A stretch of DNA of 64,000 bases. It comes from Pseudomonas helvetica (lineage in GTDB: Bacteria > Pseudomonadota > Gammaproteobacteria > Pseudomonadales > Pseudomonadaceae). The stretch is taken from contig NZ_CP150917.1 in assembly GCF_039908645.1 (NCBI RefSeq), positions 556,501-620,500 on the forward strand. Direction: 5' to 3'. The position numbers and the translations under genes are program-made. Below are positions 28,335 to 38,666 of the stretch, one piece after another (position 1 is the first letter of the stretch; every line of letters begins with the position of its first letter). The notes under the pieces are model-generated. The model was given only the letters and a program-made list of their open reading frames with translations, had not been told where the DNA came from and did not search any database.

Positions 28335-29399
28335 CTACGCGAGTCCGTGTTGTTTCAGCGCCCATTGCACATGCTCGCGTACCAACTCCGATGGGTAATC
28401 GGCCCGCGCCTTCAGGGCTTCCAGCACCGGAATCGTTGAAGGCGCATTGCCAAGTCCGACGGCCAGGTTACGCAGCCAGCGTTCATAACCGGCGCGGCGC
28501 AGCGGCGAGCCTTCGGTGCTGCTCAGGAATTTGTCTTCATCCCACATGAACAGTTCGGCCAACTCGGCGTTGTCGAGGTTGTGTCGCGGTTTGAAGTCGC
28601 TTTCGCCGGACGGACGGGCGAAGCGGTTCCACGGGCAGACGATCTGGCAATCATCGCAACCGAACACCCGATTGCCGATCAGTGGCCGCAAATCTTCGGG
28701 GATCGCGGTTTTCAGCTCGATGGTCAGGTACGAAATGCAGCGGCGGGCGTCCAATACATAAGGGCCGACAAAGGCCTTGGTCGGGCAGATGTCCAGGCAC
28801 GCCGTGCAGCGCCCGCAGTGCTCGGTGCTGTGGGGCGGGTCGACCGGCAGCGGCAGGTCGACGAACAGCTCGCTCAAAAAGAAGTAACTGCCGGCCTTGC
28901 GGTTCAGTACCAAGGTGTTTTTGCCGATCCAGCCGAGACCCGCCTGTTCGGCGATGGCTTTTTCCAGCACCGGGGCGCTGTCGACGAAAGCCCTGTAGCC
29001 GAAGGGGCCAATGACCTGCTGGATCTTCTCGGCCAATTGCTGCACGCGTTTGCGGATCAGCTTGTGATAGTCGCGGCCCAGGGCATAGCGCGAGACGTAG
29101 GCTTTTTCCGGTTGGCCCAGGCGCTTGGCCATTTCAGTGTCGCCCGGCAGGTAGTCCATGCGCAGTGAAACCACCCGCAATGTGCCCGGCACCAGTTCTT
29201 CCGGGTGCGAGCGTTTGCTGCCGTGGGCGCCCATGTAATCCATTTCGCCGTGGTAGCCGGCTTCGAGCCAGCGCTCCAGGTGTTGTTCATGCTCAGCCAG
29301 GTCCAGACCACTGATGCCGACTTGTTGAAAACCCAACTCGCGGCCCCAGTCCTTGATCGATTGGGCGAGAGCAGGAAGATCTGTGGTAATTGCAGGCAT
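28335..29399 (-). CDS. queG: Epoxyqueuosine reductase
   Basis: 354 aa. QueG reduces epoxyqueuosine to queuosine in the wobble base of GUN tRNAs, using cobalamin and two 4Fe-4S clusters. Both cluster motifs are visible: HCGRCTACLDICPTKA and GCDDCQIVCPWN. The N-terminal cobalamin domain starts at LGFQQVGISGLDL. The start at 29397-29399 (MPAITTDLPALAQ) is preferred over an ATG 84 bases upstream that would overlap the divergent nnr gene. HEAT-like helices close the C-terminus. Confidence 0.94.
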   Translation of the reverse strand: MPAITTDLPALAQSIKDWGRELGFQQVGISGLDLAEHEQHLERWLEAGYHGEMDYMGAHGSKRSHPEELVPGTLRVVSLRMDYLPGDTEMAKRLGQPEKAYVSRYALGRDYHKLIRKRVQQLAEKIQQVIGPFGYRAFVDSAPVLEKAIAEQAGLGWIGKNTLVLNRKAGSYFFLSELFVDLPLPVDPPHSTEHCGRCTACLDICPTKAFVGPYVLDARRCISYLTIELKTAIPEDLRPLIGNRVFGCDDCQIVCPWNRFARPSGESDFKPRHNLDNAELAELFMWDEDKFLSSTEGSPLRRAGYERWLRNLAVGLGNAPSTIPVLEALKARADYPSELVREHVQWALKQHGLA

Positions 29400-29462
29400 G
29401 AGACAGGGGAAACCGGAGCTGAGGTGCGTATAATTCTGCCAGACATCGGAGCCTGAAGACGC

Positions 29463-30962
29463 ATGCCGCAGACAAAACACCATTTACCCGACGCACTGTA
29501 CAGCGCCGCACAGGTCCGGGCGCTCGACGCGCGGCTGATTGCGGCCGGGACAACGGGCTTCGAATTGATGCATCGGGCTGCCCGCGCCACGTGGCGAGCG
29601 TTGGTCCGGCACTGGCCGACGGCCACTGAGCTCAGTGTGTTGGCGGGCCACGGCAATAACGCCGGGGACGGTTATCTGGTGGCGGTACTGGCGTTGCGTG
29701 CCGGTTGGCAGGTGCGAGTGCTGGCGGTGGTTGAACCGTCGCGCTTGCAGGGCGATGCCGCGCTGGCATATGCCGAAGCGCTGGCCGCCGGGGTTGTCGT
29801 CGAGGCCTGGTCACCTGCCATCGAACTGCGTGGGGTGGTGCTGGATGCGCTGCTGGGTACCGGCCTGAGCGGTGAGGTGCGCGAACCCTATGTTGCCGCG
29901 ATCGAGGCGATCAATGCCTGTGGCCTGCCCGTTGCGGCGGTGGATATCCCGTCCGGTCTGTGCGCCGATACCGGGCGAGTCCTCGGGGTTGCGGTTCGGG
30001 CCGACCTCACCGTGACGTACATCGGCCTCAAGCTTGGGCTGTTCACCGGCGATGCGGCGGATCAGGTGGGGGAGTTGCAGTTCAACGATCTGCAAGCCGA
30101 CCCGCAGATCGTTGCTGAAAGCACCGTCAGTGCCTATCGCCTGAATCCAGACAACCTGCCGCGCCTGGCAGCTCGGGCACCGAGCGCTCACAAAGGCCGA
30201 TTCGGTCACGTCCTGCTGATCGGTGGCGATCGGGGTTTCGGCGGTGCCATTCTCTTGAGTGCCCAAAGTGCCCTGCGCAGCGGCGCGGGCATGGTGTCTC
30301 TGGCGACCCGCAGTGAACATGTACCGGCCGCATTGGCGCGGGTGCCCGAAGTCATGGTGCTGGGCGTTCACTCGGCCAACCAACTGATGGACCCGCTCGG
30401 TCAGGCCAGTGTGCTGGTGGTCGGACCGGGGCTCGGCAAGGGCGCGTGGGGTCGCAGTTTGTTGTCGGCAGCGGCCAACGCCCCGTTACCGCAGGTCTGG
30501 GACGCCGATGCGCTGAATTTGCTGAGCCGGGGTGATGTGCGCCTGCCAAAGGATTGCGTGATCACTCCGCATCCGGGGGAGGCGGCGCGGTTATTGGGGG
30601 TTTCCACGGCCGAGGTTCAAGCCGATCGCCCCGCCGCGGCCCATGCATTGAGCAAAAAATACACAACCACCGTCATTCTCAAAGGGGCCGGCAGCCTGAT
30701 TGCCAGCCCTGATGGTCGTTTGGCGCTGTGTCATCAAGGCCACCCGGCCATGGCTGCCGCGGGTCTGGGGGATGTGCTGGCCGGACTGGTCGGCGCCTTG
30801 CTGGCCCAGGGCATGAATGCATTCGATGCAGCTTGCCTGGCGGTCTGGCTGCACGCCAACGCCGGCGAGCGTGAAGGTAAAACGGGCCGTGGGCTGGCGG
30901 CCAGTGATCTGATTCCCGCCATTCGTCAGTTGCTGGAGGAGCAAGCACCGTGTCTGAAGTAA
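29463..30962 (+). CDS. nnr: Bifunctional NAD(P)H-hydrate repair enzyme
   Basis: 499 aa. Nnr repairs hydrated NADH/NADPH: the N-terminal half (about residues 1-220) is the epimerase (AGHGNNAGDGYL, GTGLSGEVREPY, VDIPSGLCADTG) and the C-terminal half (about 230-495) the ADP/ATP-dependent dehydratase (GPGLGKG, WDADALNLL, TPHPGEAARLL, AAAGLGDVLAG). It heads a packed series: its end overlaps tsaE by 13 bases, and amiB, mutL, miaA and hfq follow. That order is recalled for many gamma-proteobacteria. Confidence 0.95.
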   Translation: MPQTKHHLPDALYSAAQVRALDARLIAAGTTGFELMHRAARATWRALVRHWPTATELSVLAGHGNNAGDGYLVAVLALRAGWQVRVLAVVEPSRLQGDAALAYAEALAAGVVVEAWSPAIELRGVVLDALLGTGLSGEVREPYVAAIEAINACGLPVAAVDIPSGLCADTGRVLGVAVRADLTVTYIGLKLGLFTGDAADQVGELQFNDLQADPQIVAESTVSAYRLNPDNLPRLAARAPSAHKGRFGHVLLIGGDRGFGGAILLSAQSALRSGAGMVSLATRSEHVPAALARVPEVMVLGVHSANQLMDPLGQASVLVVGPGLGKGAWGRSLLSAAANAPLPQVWDADALNLLSRGDVRLPKDCVITPHPGEAARLLGVSTAEVQADRPAAAHALSKKYTTTVILKGAGSLIASPDGRLALCHQGHPAMAAAGLGDVLAGLVGALLAQGMNAFDAACLAVWLHANAGEREGKTGRGLAASDLIPAIRQLLEEQAPCLK

Positions 30963-31420
30963 CCCTGTATCTGGCCAATGAAGACGCCATGGTCGCGTTG
31001 GGCAACCGTATCGCTCAAGTGACCAAAGGGCACGGCATCATCTTTCTGGACGGTGACCTTGGGGCGGGTAAAACCACCCTGTCGCGGGGCATTATTCGCG
31101 GTTTGGGGCATGTTGGCGCAGTAAAAAGTCCGACCTTTACCTTGGTCGAGCCCTACGAGATCGGCGACATTCGCGCCTTCCATTTTGACCTGTATCGACT
31201 GGTCGATCCGGAGGAGCTGGAGTTTCTTGGCATTCGTGACTACCTCGAAGACGATGCACTGTGTCTGATCGAGTGGCCCCAGAAGGGTGCAGGCTTTTTG
31301 CCAAAGCCCGACCTGACCATTACCATTAGCCCGCATGACAGCGGGCGTTCGCTGAATCTGTCGCCCCAGGGTTTGCGTGGCGAGTCTTGGTGTGCCTCTT
31401 TGGCATTGGAATTCAAATAA
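30950..31420 (+). CDS. tsaE: tRNA threonylcarbamoyladenosine biosynthesis ATPase TsaE
   Basis: 156 aa. TsaE is the ATPase that with TsaB, TsaC and TsaD makes t6A37 in ANN-decoding tRNAs. The Walker A loop is GDLGAGKTTLSRG (about residues 34-46), with VKSPTFTLVEPY and HFDLYRLVDPEELE as family marks. It starts with GTG at 30950, inside the end of nnr, preceded by GGAGGAGCAAG. The amiB start follows its stop immediately. Confidence 0.95.
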   Translation: MSEVTLYLANEDAMVALGNRIAQVTKGHGIIFLDGDLGAGKTTLSRGIIRGLGHVGAVKSPTFTLVEPYEIGDIRAFHFDLYRLVDPEELEFLGIRDYLEDDALCLIEWPQKGAGFLPKPDLTITISPHDSGRSLNLSPQGLRGESWCASLALEFK

Positions 31421-32857
31421 ATGATGGGGTTAGGTATGCGCTTTCGCGCGTTGGTTGCTGTCGTAGGAATGCTGCTTACGGCACTGGCCGTCGACGCTGT
31501 GGCCGCGACAAAGGTCAACAGTGTTCGCTTGTGGCGGGCGCCGGATAACACCCGACTGGTGTTTGACCTGTCCGGCCCGGTCCAGCACAGCGTCTTTACC
31601 CTGACGTCCCCGGATCGTCTGGTGATCGACATCAATGGCGCCGTCCTTGGCGCGCCGCTGAAGGTCTCTACCGCCAATACCCCGATTACCGACATGCGTT
31701 CGGCTCAGCGCACGCCGACCGATCTGCGGGTGGTCATCGACCTGAAAAAAGCCGTTACCCCGAAGAGCTTCGTGCTGGCGCCGAATGCGCAGTACGGCAA
31801 TCGCCTGGTGGTCGACCTGTTCGACAACGCCGCCGATGCCGCGCCACCGCCCGCACCGACCCCGGCCCCAACCGTTGCCACTGTGCCAGCGGTACCGGTG
31901 GCTCCGGTTGAGCCGGCAATCAAGCTGCCGCCTGCTCCGGCCGGTAAGCGCGACATCATCGTGGTCATCGATGCCGGACACGGCGGCGAGGATCCGGGGG
32001 CTTCCGGTTCCCGTGGCCAGCACGAAAAAGACGTGGTGCTGGCCATCGCTCGCGAGCTGCAGCGCCAGGTCAACGGCATGAAAGGCTTCCGGGCCGAGCT
32101 GACCCGTACCGGCGACTACTTCATTCCATTGCGTGGCCGTACCGAGATCGCCCGCAAGAAGGGCGCCGACCTGTTCGTCTCGATTCACGCCGACGCGGCA
32201 CCCTCCGCTGCAGCGTTCGGCGCTTCGGTATTCGCCTTGTCCGAGCGCGGCGCAACGTCCGAGACCGCGCGTTGGCTGGCCGACAGCGAAAACCGCTCCG
32301 ACCTGATCGGCGGTGCCGGCAACGTCAGCCTCGACGACAAGGACAAGATGCTTGCCGGCGTACTGCTTGATCTGTCGATGACCGCGTCGCTGACTTCCAG
32401 CCTGAACGTCGGCCAGAAGGTCTTGAGCAACATTGGCCGGGTCACCTCGTTGCACAAACAACGCGTCGAGCAGGCCGGATTCATGGTGCTGAAGTCGCCG
32501 GACATTCCATCGATCCTGGTGGAAACCGGGTTTATCTCCAATGCCAACGAAGCCTCGAAACTGGCGGCGTCCGGTCACCAGCAAGCGCTGGCCCGTTCGA
32601 TCAGCGCGGGTGTGCGCCAGTTCTTCCAGCAGAACCCGCCACCGGGCACCTACATCGCCTGGCTGCGTGATTCCGGCAAGATCGCCCAGGGGCCGCGTGA
32701 CCACACGGTGCGTCCGGGTGAAACCCTGGCGATGATCGCGGTGCGTTATCAGGTCTCGCCGGCGACTCTGCGCAGCGCCAACGGCCTGCAATCCGACGAA
32801 CTGAAAATCGGCCAGCACCTGAACATCCCGGGCACCGAATTGGCGGCCAAGGAATGA
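31421..32857 (+). CDS. amiB: N-acetylmuramoyl-L-alanine amidase (AmiB type)
   Basis: 478 aa from the first ATG; ATGs at 31424 and 31436 are also possible, and the last has GGGGT just upstream. A signal peptide (ending near DAVAA) exports it. Domains: AMIN (about residues 30-130), a Pro-rich linker, Amidase_3 (about 175-400) with zinc ligands in [20 protein letters not shown] and a catalytic Glu in [10 protein letters not shown], and a C-terminal LysM ([13 protein letters not shown]...LNIPG). It splits septal peptidoglycan during division. It overlaps mutL by 4 bases. Confidence 0.95.
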   Translation: MMGLGMRFRALVAVVGMLLTALAVDAVAATKVNSVRLWRAPDNTRLVFDLSGPVQHSVFTLTSPDRLVIDINGAVLGAPLKVSTANTPITDMRSAQRTPTDLRVVIDLKKAVTPKSFVLAPNAQYGNRLVVDLFDNAADAAPPPAPTPAPTVATVPAVPVAPVEPAIKLPPAPAGKRDIIVVIDAGHGGEDPGASGSRGQHEKDVVLAIARELQRQVNGMKGFRAELTRTGDYFIPLRGRTEIARKKGADLFVSIHADAAPSAAAFGASVFALSERGATSETARWLADSENRSDLIGGAGNVSLDDKDKMLAGVLLDLSMTASLTSSLNVGQKVLSNIGRVTSLHKQRVEQAGFMVLKSPDIPSILVETGFISNANEASKLAASGHQQALARSISAGVRQFFQQNPPPGTYIAWLRDSGKIAQGPRDHTVRPGETLAMIAVRYQVSPATLRSANGLQSDELKIGQHLNIPGTELAAKE

Positions 32858-34764
32858 ACGATGCCGTGAACACCGCAGCGCGTATCGAGCTGCTCAGCCC
32901 GCGACTGGCGAACCAGATTGCCGCCGGTGAGGTGGTCGAGCGTCCGGCTTCGGTGATCAAGGAGCTGTTGGAAAACAGCCTCGACTCCGGTGCCAAACGT
33001 ATCGACGTCGATGTCGAGCAGGGCGGCGTCAAGCTGCTGCGGGTTCGCGACGATGGCAGCGGGATCTCCTCCGATGATTTGCCGCTGGCGTTGGCGCGAC
33101 ATGCCACCAGCAAGATTCGCAATCTCGAAGACCTCGAGCAGGTGATGAGCCTCGGCTTTCGCGGTGAGGCCCTCGCGTCGATCAGCTCCGTGGCGCGCCT
33201 GACCCTGACGTCCCGCACCCGAGGTGCCGATCAAGCCTGGCAGGTCGAGACCGAAGGCCGAGACATGGCGCCTCGCGTCCAGCCGGCCGCCCACCCGGTG
33301 GGTACTTCGGTTGAAGTGCGCGACTTGTTCTTCAATACTCCGGCGCGGCGCAAGTTCCTCAAGACCGAAAAAACCGAATTCGATCACCTGCAAGAAGTGA
33401 TCAAGCGTCTGGCGCTGGCGCGCTTCGACGTGGCGTTCCATCTGCGCCATAACGGCAAGACCATCCTCAGCCTGCACGAAGCCCATGACGACGCGGCTCG
33501 CGCCCGGCGTGTGGCGGCGATCTGCGGAGCGGGCTTCCTGGAGCAGGCGCTGCCCATCGAGATCGAGCGCAATGGCCTTCATCTGTGGGGCTGGGTCGGG
33601 TTGCCGACCTTTAACCGTAGCCAGGCGGACTTGCAGTATTTTTTTGTGAATGGCCGTGCGGTGCGCGACAAACTGGTGGCCCACGCGGTGCGCCAGGCCT
33701 ATCGCGACGTGCTGTTCAACGGTCGGCATCCGACGTTCGTGCTGTTTTTCGAAGTCGATCCGGCGGGCGTCGACGTCAACGTGCACCCGACCAAACATGA
33801 AGTGCGCTTCCGTGACGGGCGCATGGTCCACGACTTCCTCTATGGCACCTTGCACCGCGCCTTGGGCGACGTGCGTCCGGAAGATCATTTGGCTGCGCCT
33901 GTCGCGACAGCCATAGTCAGGCCGACCGGAATCGAAGCCGGCGAGTTCGGCCCGCAAGGTGAAATGCGTCTGGCGGCCAATGCGTTGCTCGAGCAGCCGC
34001 AGGCACAGCCGTCCTTTAATACGACGGCAGGCTCGGGCGCCGGCGCCGGTTATCAGTATCAATACACACCGCGTCCGCAGTCGGGCGTGCCGGTGGCCGA
34101 AGCGCAGGCTGCCTATCGCGAGTTTTTTGCGCCATTGCCGGAAGCGAACGCCACGGCGCTGCCAGACGGTCAGGGCGATATTCCGCCGCTGGGGTATGCG
34201 CTGGCACAGCTCAAAGGCATCTACATTCTTTCGGAAAACGCCCAGGGGCTGGTGCTGGTGGACATGCACGCGGCGCATGAGCGGATCATGTACGAGCGGC
34301 TGAAAGTCGCGATGGCCAGCGAAGGCCTGAGCGGCCAACCGCTGCTGGTGCCAGAGTCGATTGCCGTCAGCCAGCGTGAAGCCGATTGTGCCGAAGAGCA
34401 CGTCAGCTGGTTCCAGCGCCTCGGTTTTGAACTTCAGCGTCTGGGCCCGGAAACCCTGGCGATCCGGCAGATTCCGGCCTTGCTCAAGCAGGCCGAGGCC
34501 AATCGTCTGGTTCACGACGTATTGGCAGACCTGATGGAATACGGCACCAGCGACCGGATTCAGGCACACCTGAACGAACTGCTCGGAACCATGGCCTGCC
34601 ATGGCGCTATTCGCGCCAACCGACGCCTGGCCTTGCCGGAAATGAACGGTCTGCTGCGGGACATGGAAAACACCGAGCGCAGTGGTCAATGCAACCATGG
34701 CCGACCAACCTGGACCCAACTGGGCCTGGATGATCTGGACAAACTGTTCTTGCGCGGTCGTTGA
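32854..34764 (+). CDS. mutL: DNA mismatch repair protein MutL
   Basis: 636 aa. MutL links MutS mismatch recognition to strand removal. The GHKL ATPase motifs are [26 protein letters not shown] and [10 protein letters not shown]. The C-terminal dimer domain contains [13 protein letters not shown], matching the D-x-H-A-x2-E-x4-E endonuclease motif found in species without MutH, so this MutL is probably a nicking enzyme. A Gln/Gly/Tyr-rich linker (about residues 375-410) joins the halves. Start ATG 32854 overlaps the amiB stop; its own stop overlaps miaA. Confidence 0.96.
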   Translation: MNDAVNTAARIELLSPRLANQIAAGEVVERPASVIKELLENSLDSGAKRIDVDVEQGGVKLLRVRDDGSGISSDDLPLALARHATSKIRNLEDLEQVMSLGFRGEALASISSVARLTLTSRTRGADQAWQVETEGRDMAPRVQPAAHPVGTSVEVRDLFFNTPARRKFLKTEKTEFDHLQEVIKRLALARFDVAFHLRHNGKTILSLHEAHDDAARARRVAAICGAGFLEQALPIEIERNGLHLWGWVGLPTFNRSQADLQYFFVNGRAVRDKLVAHAVRQAYRDVLFNGRHPTFVLFFEVDPAGVDVNVHPTKHEVRFRDGRMVHDFLYGTLHRALGDVRPEDHLAAPVATAIVRPTGIEAGEFGPQGEMRLAANALLEQPQAQPSFNTTAGSGAGAGYQYQYTPRPQSGVPVAEAQAAYREFFAPLPEANATALPDGQGDIPPLGYALAQLKGIYILSENAQGLVLVDMHAAHERIMYERLKVAMASEGLSGQPLLVPESIAVSQREADCAEEHVSWFQRLGFELQRLGPETLAIRQIPALLKQAEANRLVHDVLADLMEYGTSDRIQAHLNELLGTMACHGAIRANRRLALPEMNGLLRDMENTERSGQCNHGRPTWTQLGLDDLDKLFLRGR

Positions 34765-35735
34765 TGAGCCAACTCCCTCCAGCGATATTCCTGATGGGCC
34801 CGACCGCTGCGGGCAAGACCGATCTGGCTATCGAGCTGACCAAGGTCCTGCCGTGCGAGTTGATCAGCGTCGACTCGGCGCTGGTTTACCGCGGCATGGA
34901 CATCGGCACGGCCAAGCCTTCGAAGGAACTGTTGGCCGAGTTTCCTCATCGGTTGATCGACATTCTTGATCCGGTCGAGGCCTATTCGGCGGCTGATTTT
35001 CGCCGGGATGCCCTGCAGGCCATGGCCGAGATCACCGCACGCGGCAATATTCCGCTGCTGGTCGGCGGCACAATGCTCTATTACAAGGCTTTGCTCGAAG
35101 GTCTGGCCGATATGCCAGCGGCCGATCCGCAGATCCGCGCTGAAATCGAGGAAGAGGCTGCACGCCTTGGCTGGCAAGCCCTGCACGATCAGTTGGCGGT
35201 CATTGATCCGGTGTCGGCAGCACGAATTCACCCCAATGACCCGCAGCGACTCAGTCGGGCGCTGGAAGTTTATCGGGTCAGCGGCCAGAGCATGACCGAA
35301 CACCGCGCGCGACAATCTGCGCAAAGTACTGAAGCAGGCGCTTCGGGTCGCCCACAATTGCCCTATACTGTCGCGAACTTGGCTATCGCTCCGGCGAATC
35401 GTCAGGTACTGCATGAGCGTATTAAACAAAGATTCACACAAATGTTGGAACAGGGATTCATTGACGAGGTCGTAGCCCTGCGTAAAAGAAGTGACCTGCA
35501 TGCCGGGTTGCCGTCTATACGCGCTGTAGGTTACCGACAAGTCTGGGATTACCTGGATGGCAAGCTGACGTCAGCCGAGATGCAGGAACGTGGGATCATT
35601 GCCACGCGCCAATTGGCGAAGCGCCAGTTCACCTGGCTACGCAGTTGGGCTGATTTACACTGGCTGGACAGCCTCGATTGCGACAATCTGCCACGCGCCT
35701 TGAAATACCTGGGAACGGTCTCCATATTGAGCTGA
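34764..35735 (+). CDS. miaA: tRNA dimethylallyltransferase
   Basis: 323 aa. MiaA adds a dimethylallyl group to A37 of UNN-decoding tRNAs. The nucleotide loop is [11 protein letters not shown] (about residues 12-22), followed by [17 protein letters not shown] and the substrate-binding [20 protein letters not shown] 34764 shares bases with the mutL stop (TGATG). It precedes hfq by 93 bases, a gap that in other bacteria holds hfq promoters. Confidence 0.96.
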   Translation: MSQLPPAIFLMGPTAAGKTDLAIELTKVLPCELISVDSALVYRGMDIGTAKPSKELLAEFPHRLIDILDPVEAYSAADFRRDALQAMAEITARGNIPLLVGGTMLYYKALLEGLADMPAADPQIRAEIEEEAARLGWQALHDQLAVIDPVSAARIHPNDPQRLSRALEVYRVSGQSMTEHRARQSAQSTEAGASGRPQLPYTVANLAIAPANRQVLHERIKQRFTQMLEQGFIDEVVALRKRSDLHAGLPSIRAVGYRQVWDYLDGKLTSAEMQERGIIATRQLAKRQFTWLRSWADLHWLDSLDCDNLPRALKYLGTVSILS

Positions 35736-35828
35736 GTCCTTGCAATTGCCGTCTATCCTTGGGGGTGTGACGGCCTAAGCCATTTTTTTACCTATTTTTA
35801 TTATTGAATCCTTAAAGGAGTGCGGCAC

Positions 35829-36089
35829 ATGTCAAAAGGGCATTCGCTACAAGACCCTTACTTGAATACATTGCGTAAAGAGAAAGTGGGGGTTTCCATC
35901 TATCTGGTCAACGGAATCAAACTGCAAGGCACGATCGAGTCGTTCGACCAGTTCGTTATCCTGCTGAAAAACACCGTCAGCCAGATGGTCTACAAACACG
36001 CGATCTCTACAGTGGTGCCGGTTCGTCCAATTCGTCTGCCTAGCGCAACCGAATCCGAACAAGCTGACGCTGAGCCAGGTAACGCCTGA
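35829..36089 (+). CDS. hfq: RNA chaperone Hfq
   Basis: 86 aa. Hfq pairs small RNAs with mRNAs and with Crc represses catabolic genes in Pseudomonas. The Sm fold is complete: [15 protein letters not shown] (with the proximal-face Gln), Sm1 about residues 17-50 and the Sm2 motif [10 protein letters not shown]. The C-terminal tail is short (about 15 residues), as in other pseudomonads. AAAGGAG at 35814-35820 is a strong ribosome site for ATG 35829. Confidence 0.98.
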   Translation: MSKGHSLQDPYLNTLRKEKVGVSIYLVNGIKLQGTIESFDQFVILLKNTVSQMVYKHAISTVVPVRPIRLPSATESEQADAEPGNA

Positions 36090-36101
36090 TAGGAGTCTCC
36101 T

Positions 36102-37403
36102 TTGTTCTTTGAGCGCCACGGTGGTGGTGAACGAACCATTCTCGTTCACTTGGATGGTCAGGACCCTGAGGCGCGCGAAGATCCGCAGGAGTTTCAGGAG
36201 TTGGCAATTTCGGCCGGCGCCGAGACCGTCGCGTTTGTTAACGTGCCGCGTCATCGGCCAACCGCCAAATACCTGATTGGCAGTGGCAAGGTCGAGGAAC
36301 TGCGCGACCAGGTCAAAGCCGAGAAGGTCGATCTGGTTATTTTCAATTCCGTCCTCACGCCCAGTCAGGAACGTAACCTCGAACGTGTTTTCGAGTGTCG
36401 CGTGATTGACCGTACCGGTCTGATTCTCGATATCTTCGCCCAACGCGCCCGCACCCATGAAGGCAAGCTCCAGGTCGAACTGGCCCAGCTTGATTACATG
36501 AGTACGCGACTGGTTCGCGGCTGGACTCACCTTGAGCGGCAGAAAGGCGGTATCGGTCTGCGCGGTCCGGGTGAAACCCAGCTGGAAACCGACCGGCGTC
36601 TCCTGCGGGTTCGCCTGCGGCAGATCAAGGGGCGTCTGGAAAAGGTCCGCAGCCAGCGGGACCAGGCTCGTCGTGGTCGTCAGCGTGCGGATATTCCTTC
36701 GGTTTCTCTGGTGGGTTATACCAACGCCGGCAAGTCGACGCTGTTCAACTCGGTCACCGATTCCGACGTGTTCGCGGCAGACCAGTTGTTCGCCACCCTC
36801 GACCCGACCTTGCGCCGGCTCGAACTCGCCGACCTCGGTCCAATCGTACTGGCCGACACTGTGGGCTTCATCCGTCACTTGCCGCACAAACTGGTCGAGG
36901 CATTTCGGGCTACGCTCGAAGAGTCGAGCAACTCTGACCTGCTGCTGCATGTGATCGACGCTCACGAGCCAGAACGCATGGCCCAGATCGAACAGGTCAT
37001 GGCGGTGCTCGGCGAGATCGGTGCGCAAGACTTGCCGATCCTTGAGGTCTATAACAAACTCGATTTGCTCGAGGGCGTAGAGCCACAGATCCAGCGTGAT
37101 GCCGACGGCAAGCCGCAACGGGTATGGTTGTCGGCGCGCAACGGTCAGGGTCTGGACCTGCTCAAGCAGGCGATTGCGGAATTGCTCGGCAACGATTTGT
37201 TCGTCGGCACCTTGCGCTTGCCGCAGCGTTTTGCTCGACTGCGTGCGCAGTTCTTTGCGCTCGGCGCTGTACAGAAAGAAGAACACGACGAAGAAGGCAT
37301 CTGTTTGCTGGCCGTTCGTTTGCCGCGAGTCGAGCTCAATCGACTGGTGAGCCGCGAGGGAATGCAGCCGTTGGAATTCATCGAGCAACACACTTTGCAA
37401 TAA
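36102..37403 (+). CDS. hflX: Ribosome-associated GTPase HflX
   Basis: 433 aa. HflX binds the 50S subunit and splits stalled or heat-damaged ribosomes. An N-terminal HflX domain (about residues 1-190, GPGETQLETDRRLLR) precedes the G domain: GYTNAGKSTLFN (G1), DTVGFIRHLP (G3) and NKLDLLE (G4). The start is TTG 36102 (FFERHGGGER) with TAGGAG upstream and 12 bases after hfq. hflK follows after 96 bases. Confidence 0.95.
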   Translation: MFFERHGGGERTILVHLDGQDPEAREDPQEFQELAISAGAETVAFVNVPRHRPTAKYLIGSGKVEELRDQVKAEKVDLVIFNSVLTPSQERNLERVFECRVIDRTGLILDIFAQRARTHEGKLQVELAQLDYMSTRLVRGWTHLERQKGGIGLRGPGETQLETDRRLLRVRLRQIKGRLEKVRSQRDQARRGRQRADIPSVSLVGYTNAGKSTLFNSVTDSDVFAADQLFATLDPTLRRLELADLGPIVLADTVGFIRHLPHKLVEAFRATLEESSNSDLLLHVIDAHEPERMAQIEQVMAVLGEIGAQDLPILEVYNKLDLLEGVEPQIQRDADGKPQRVWLSARNGQGLDLLKQAIAELLGNDLFVGTLRLPQRFARLRAQFFALGAVQKEEHDEEGICLLAVRLPRVELNRLVSREGMQPLEFIEQHTLQ

Positions 37404-37499
37404 AAGCCTGAAAAAGCGGTTGTGCCGCTGTGGCAGGCATTCTGTAGCATTGGTCGGCGCGCCGTGGGTGCGTCTTTGCTTTATCAGATGGAGAGCGCT

Positions 37500-38666
37500 A
37501 TGGCTTGGAATGAGCCGGGTGGCAACTCGAATAATCAGGATCCTTGGGGTGGTAAACGCCGCAATAATGGCGACCGCAAGGGGCCACCAGATCTCGACGA
37601 GGCCTTCCGAAAGCTGCAGGAAAGCCTGAATGGGTTGTTCGGTGGTAGTAAGAAACGCGGTGATGATGGCGGTGGTTCGGGCAAGGGCGGCGGTTACGGC
37701 CTGCTCGGCATCGGCCTTGTCGTGCTGGCGGTCGTCTGGCTGTACAGCGCGGTTTATGTCGTCGACGAGCAGGAGCAAGCCGTGGTGCTGCGCTTCGGCA
37801 AGTACTACGAAACCGTCGGGCCGGGCCTGAACATCTACTTCCCGCCGATCGATCGCAAGTACATGGAAAACGTCACGCGTGAGCGTGCCTACACCAAGCA
37901 GGGTCAAATGCTCACTGAAGACGAGAACATCGTCGAAGTGCCACTGACCGTGCAGTACAAGATCACCAATCTGCAGGACTTCGTGCTGAACGTCGATCAG
38001 CCGGAAATCAGTTTGCAACACGCGACCGAGAGTGCCTTGCGCCATGTGGTGGGTTCCACCGCCATGGACCAGGTGTTGACCGAAGGTCGTGAGTTGATGG
38101 CCAGCGAAATCAAGGAGCGTCTGCAACGCTTCCTCGATACCTATCGCACCGGTATCACCGTCACTCAGGTCAACGTTCAGAGCGCCGCTGCACCGCGTGA
38201 AGTCCAGGAAGCCTTCGATGACGTGATCCGCGCTCGTGAAGATGAGCAGCGTTCGCGCAACCAGGCTGAAACCTACGCCAACGGCGTCGTGCCGGAAGCC
38301 CGTGGTCAGGCCCAGCGCATCATTGAAGATGCCAACGGTTACCGCGACGAAACGGTATCGCGTGCCAAGGGTGAAGCGGATCGCTTTACCAAGCTGGTCG
38401 CCGAATATCGCAAGGCACCGGAAGTCACTCGTCAGCGTCTGTACCTGGACACGATGCAGGAAGTCTTCAGCAATACCAGCAAGGTTCTCGTGACCGGCAA
38501 CAAGAATGGCCAGAACAATCTGCTGTACTTGCCGCTGGACAAGATGATCGACAGTGGTCGTAGTGGTGCAGCGCCGGTAACCAGCGCAGCCGCGACCAGC
38601 AATGAAGGGCACGCGCGCTCGGCAACTGATCTGCAGCAGCCGGCACGTACCAGGGAGAGTCGCTGA
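37500..38666 (+). CDS. hflK: FtsH modulator subunit HflK
   Basis: 388 aa. HflK and HflC form a membrane cage around the FtsH protease. A Gly/Asn/Lys-rich cytoplasmic N-terminus (about 65 residues) precedes one membrane helix (about residues 69-90, YGLLGIGLVVLAVVWLYSAVY) and an SPFH/band-7 domain. GRELMASEIKERLQ and AEADRF-type helices follow. ATG 37500 after GGAGAGC is preferred over the upstream in-frame ATG at 37422. Its last base overlaps hflC's start. Confidence 0.95.
   Translation: MAWNEPGGNSNNQDPWGGKRRNNGDRKGPPDLDEAFRKLQESLNGLFGGSKKRGDDGGGSGKGGGYGLLGIGLVVLAVVWLYSAVYVVDEQEQAVVLRFGKYYETVGPGLNIYFPPIDRKYMENVTRERAYTKQGQMLTEDENIVEVPLTVQYKITNLQDFVLNVDQPEISLQHATESALRHVVGSTAMDQVLTEGRELMASEIKERLQRFLDTYRTGITVTQVNVQSAAAPREVQEAFDDVIRAREDEQRSRNQAETYANGVVPEARGQAQRIIEDANGYRDETVSRAKGEADRFTKLVAEYRKAPEVTRQRLYLDTMQEVFSNTSKVLVTGNKNGQNNLLYLPLDKMIDSGRSGAAPVTSAAATSNEGHARSATDLQQPARTRESR

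Noticed and set aside
35847..38612. Very long open frame (921 codons) on the minus strand opposite hfq, hflX and hflK
   Set aside because: It is the antisense shadow of GC-rich coding genes; the plus-strand genes are well-conserved families and the antisense translation is Arg/His/Gln-rich with no recognisable domain.
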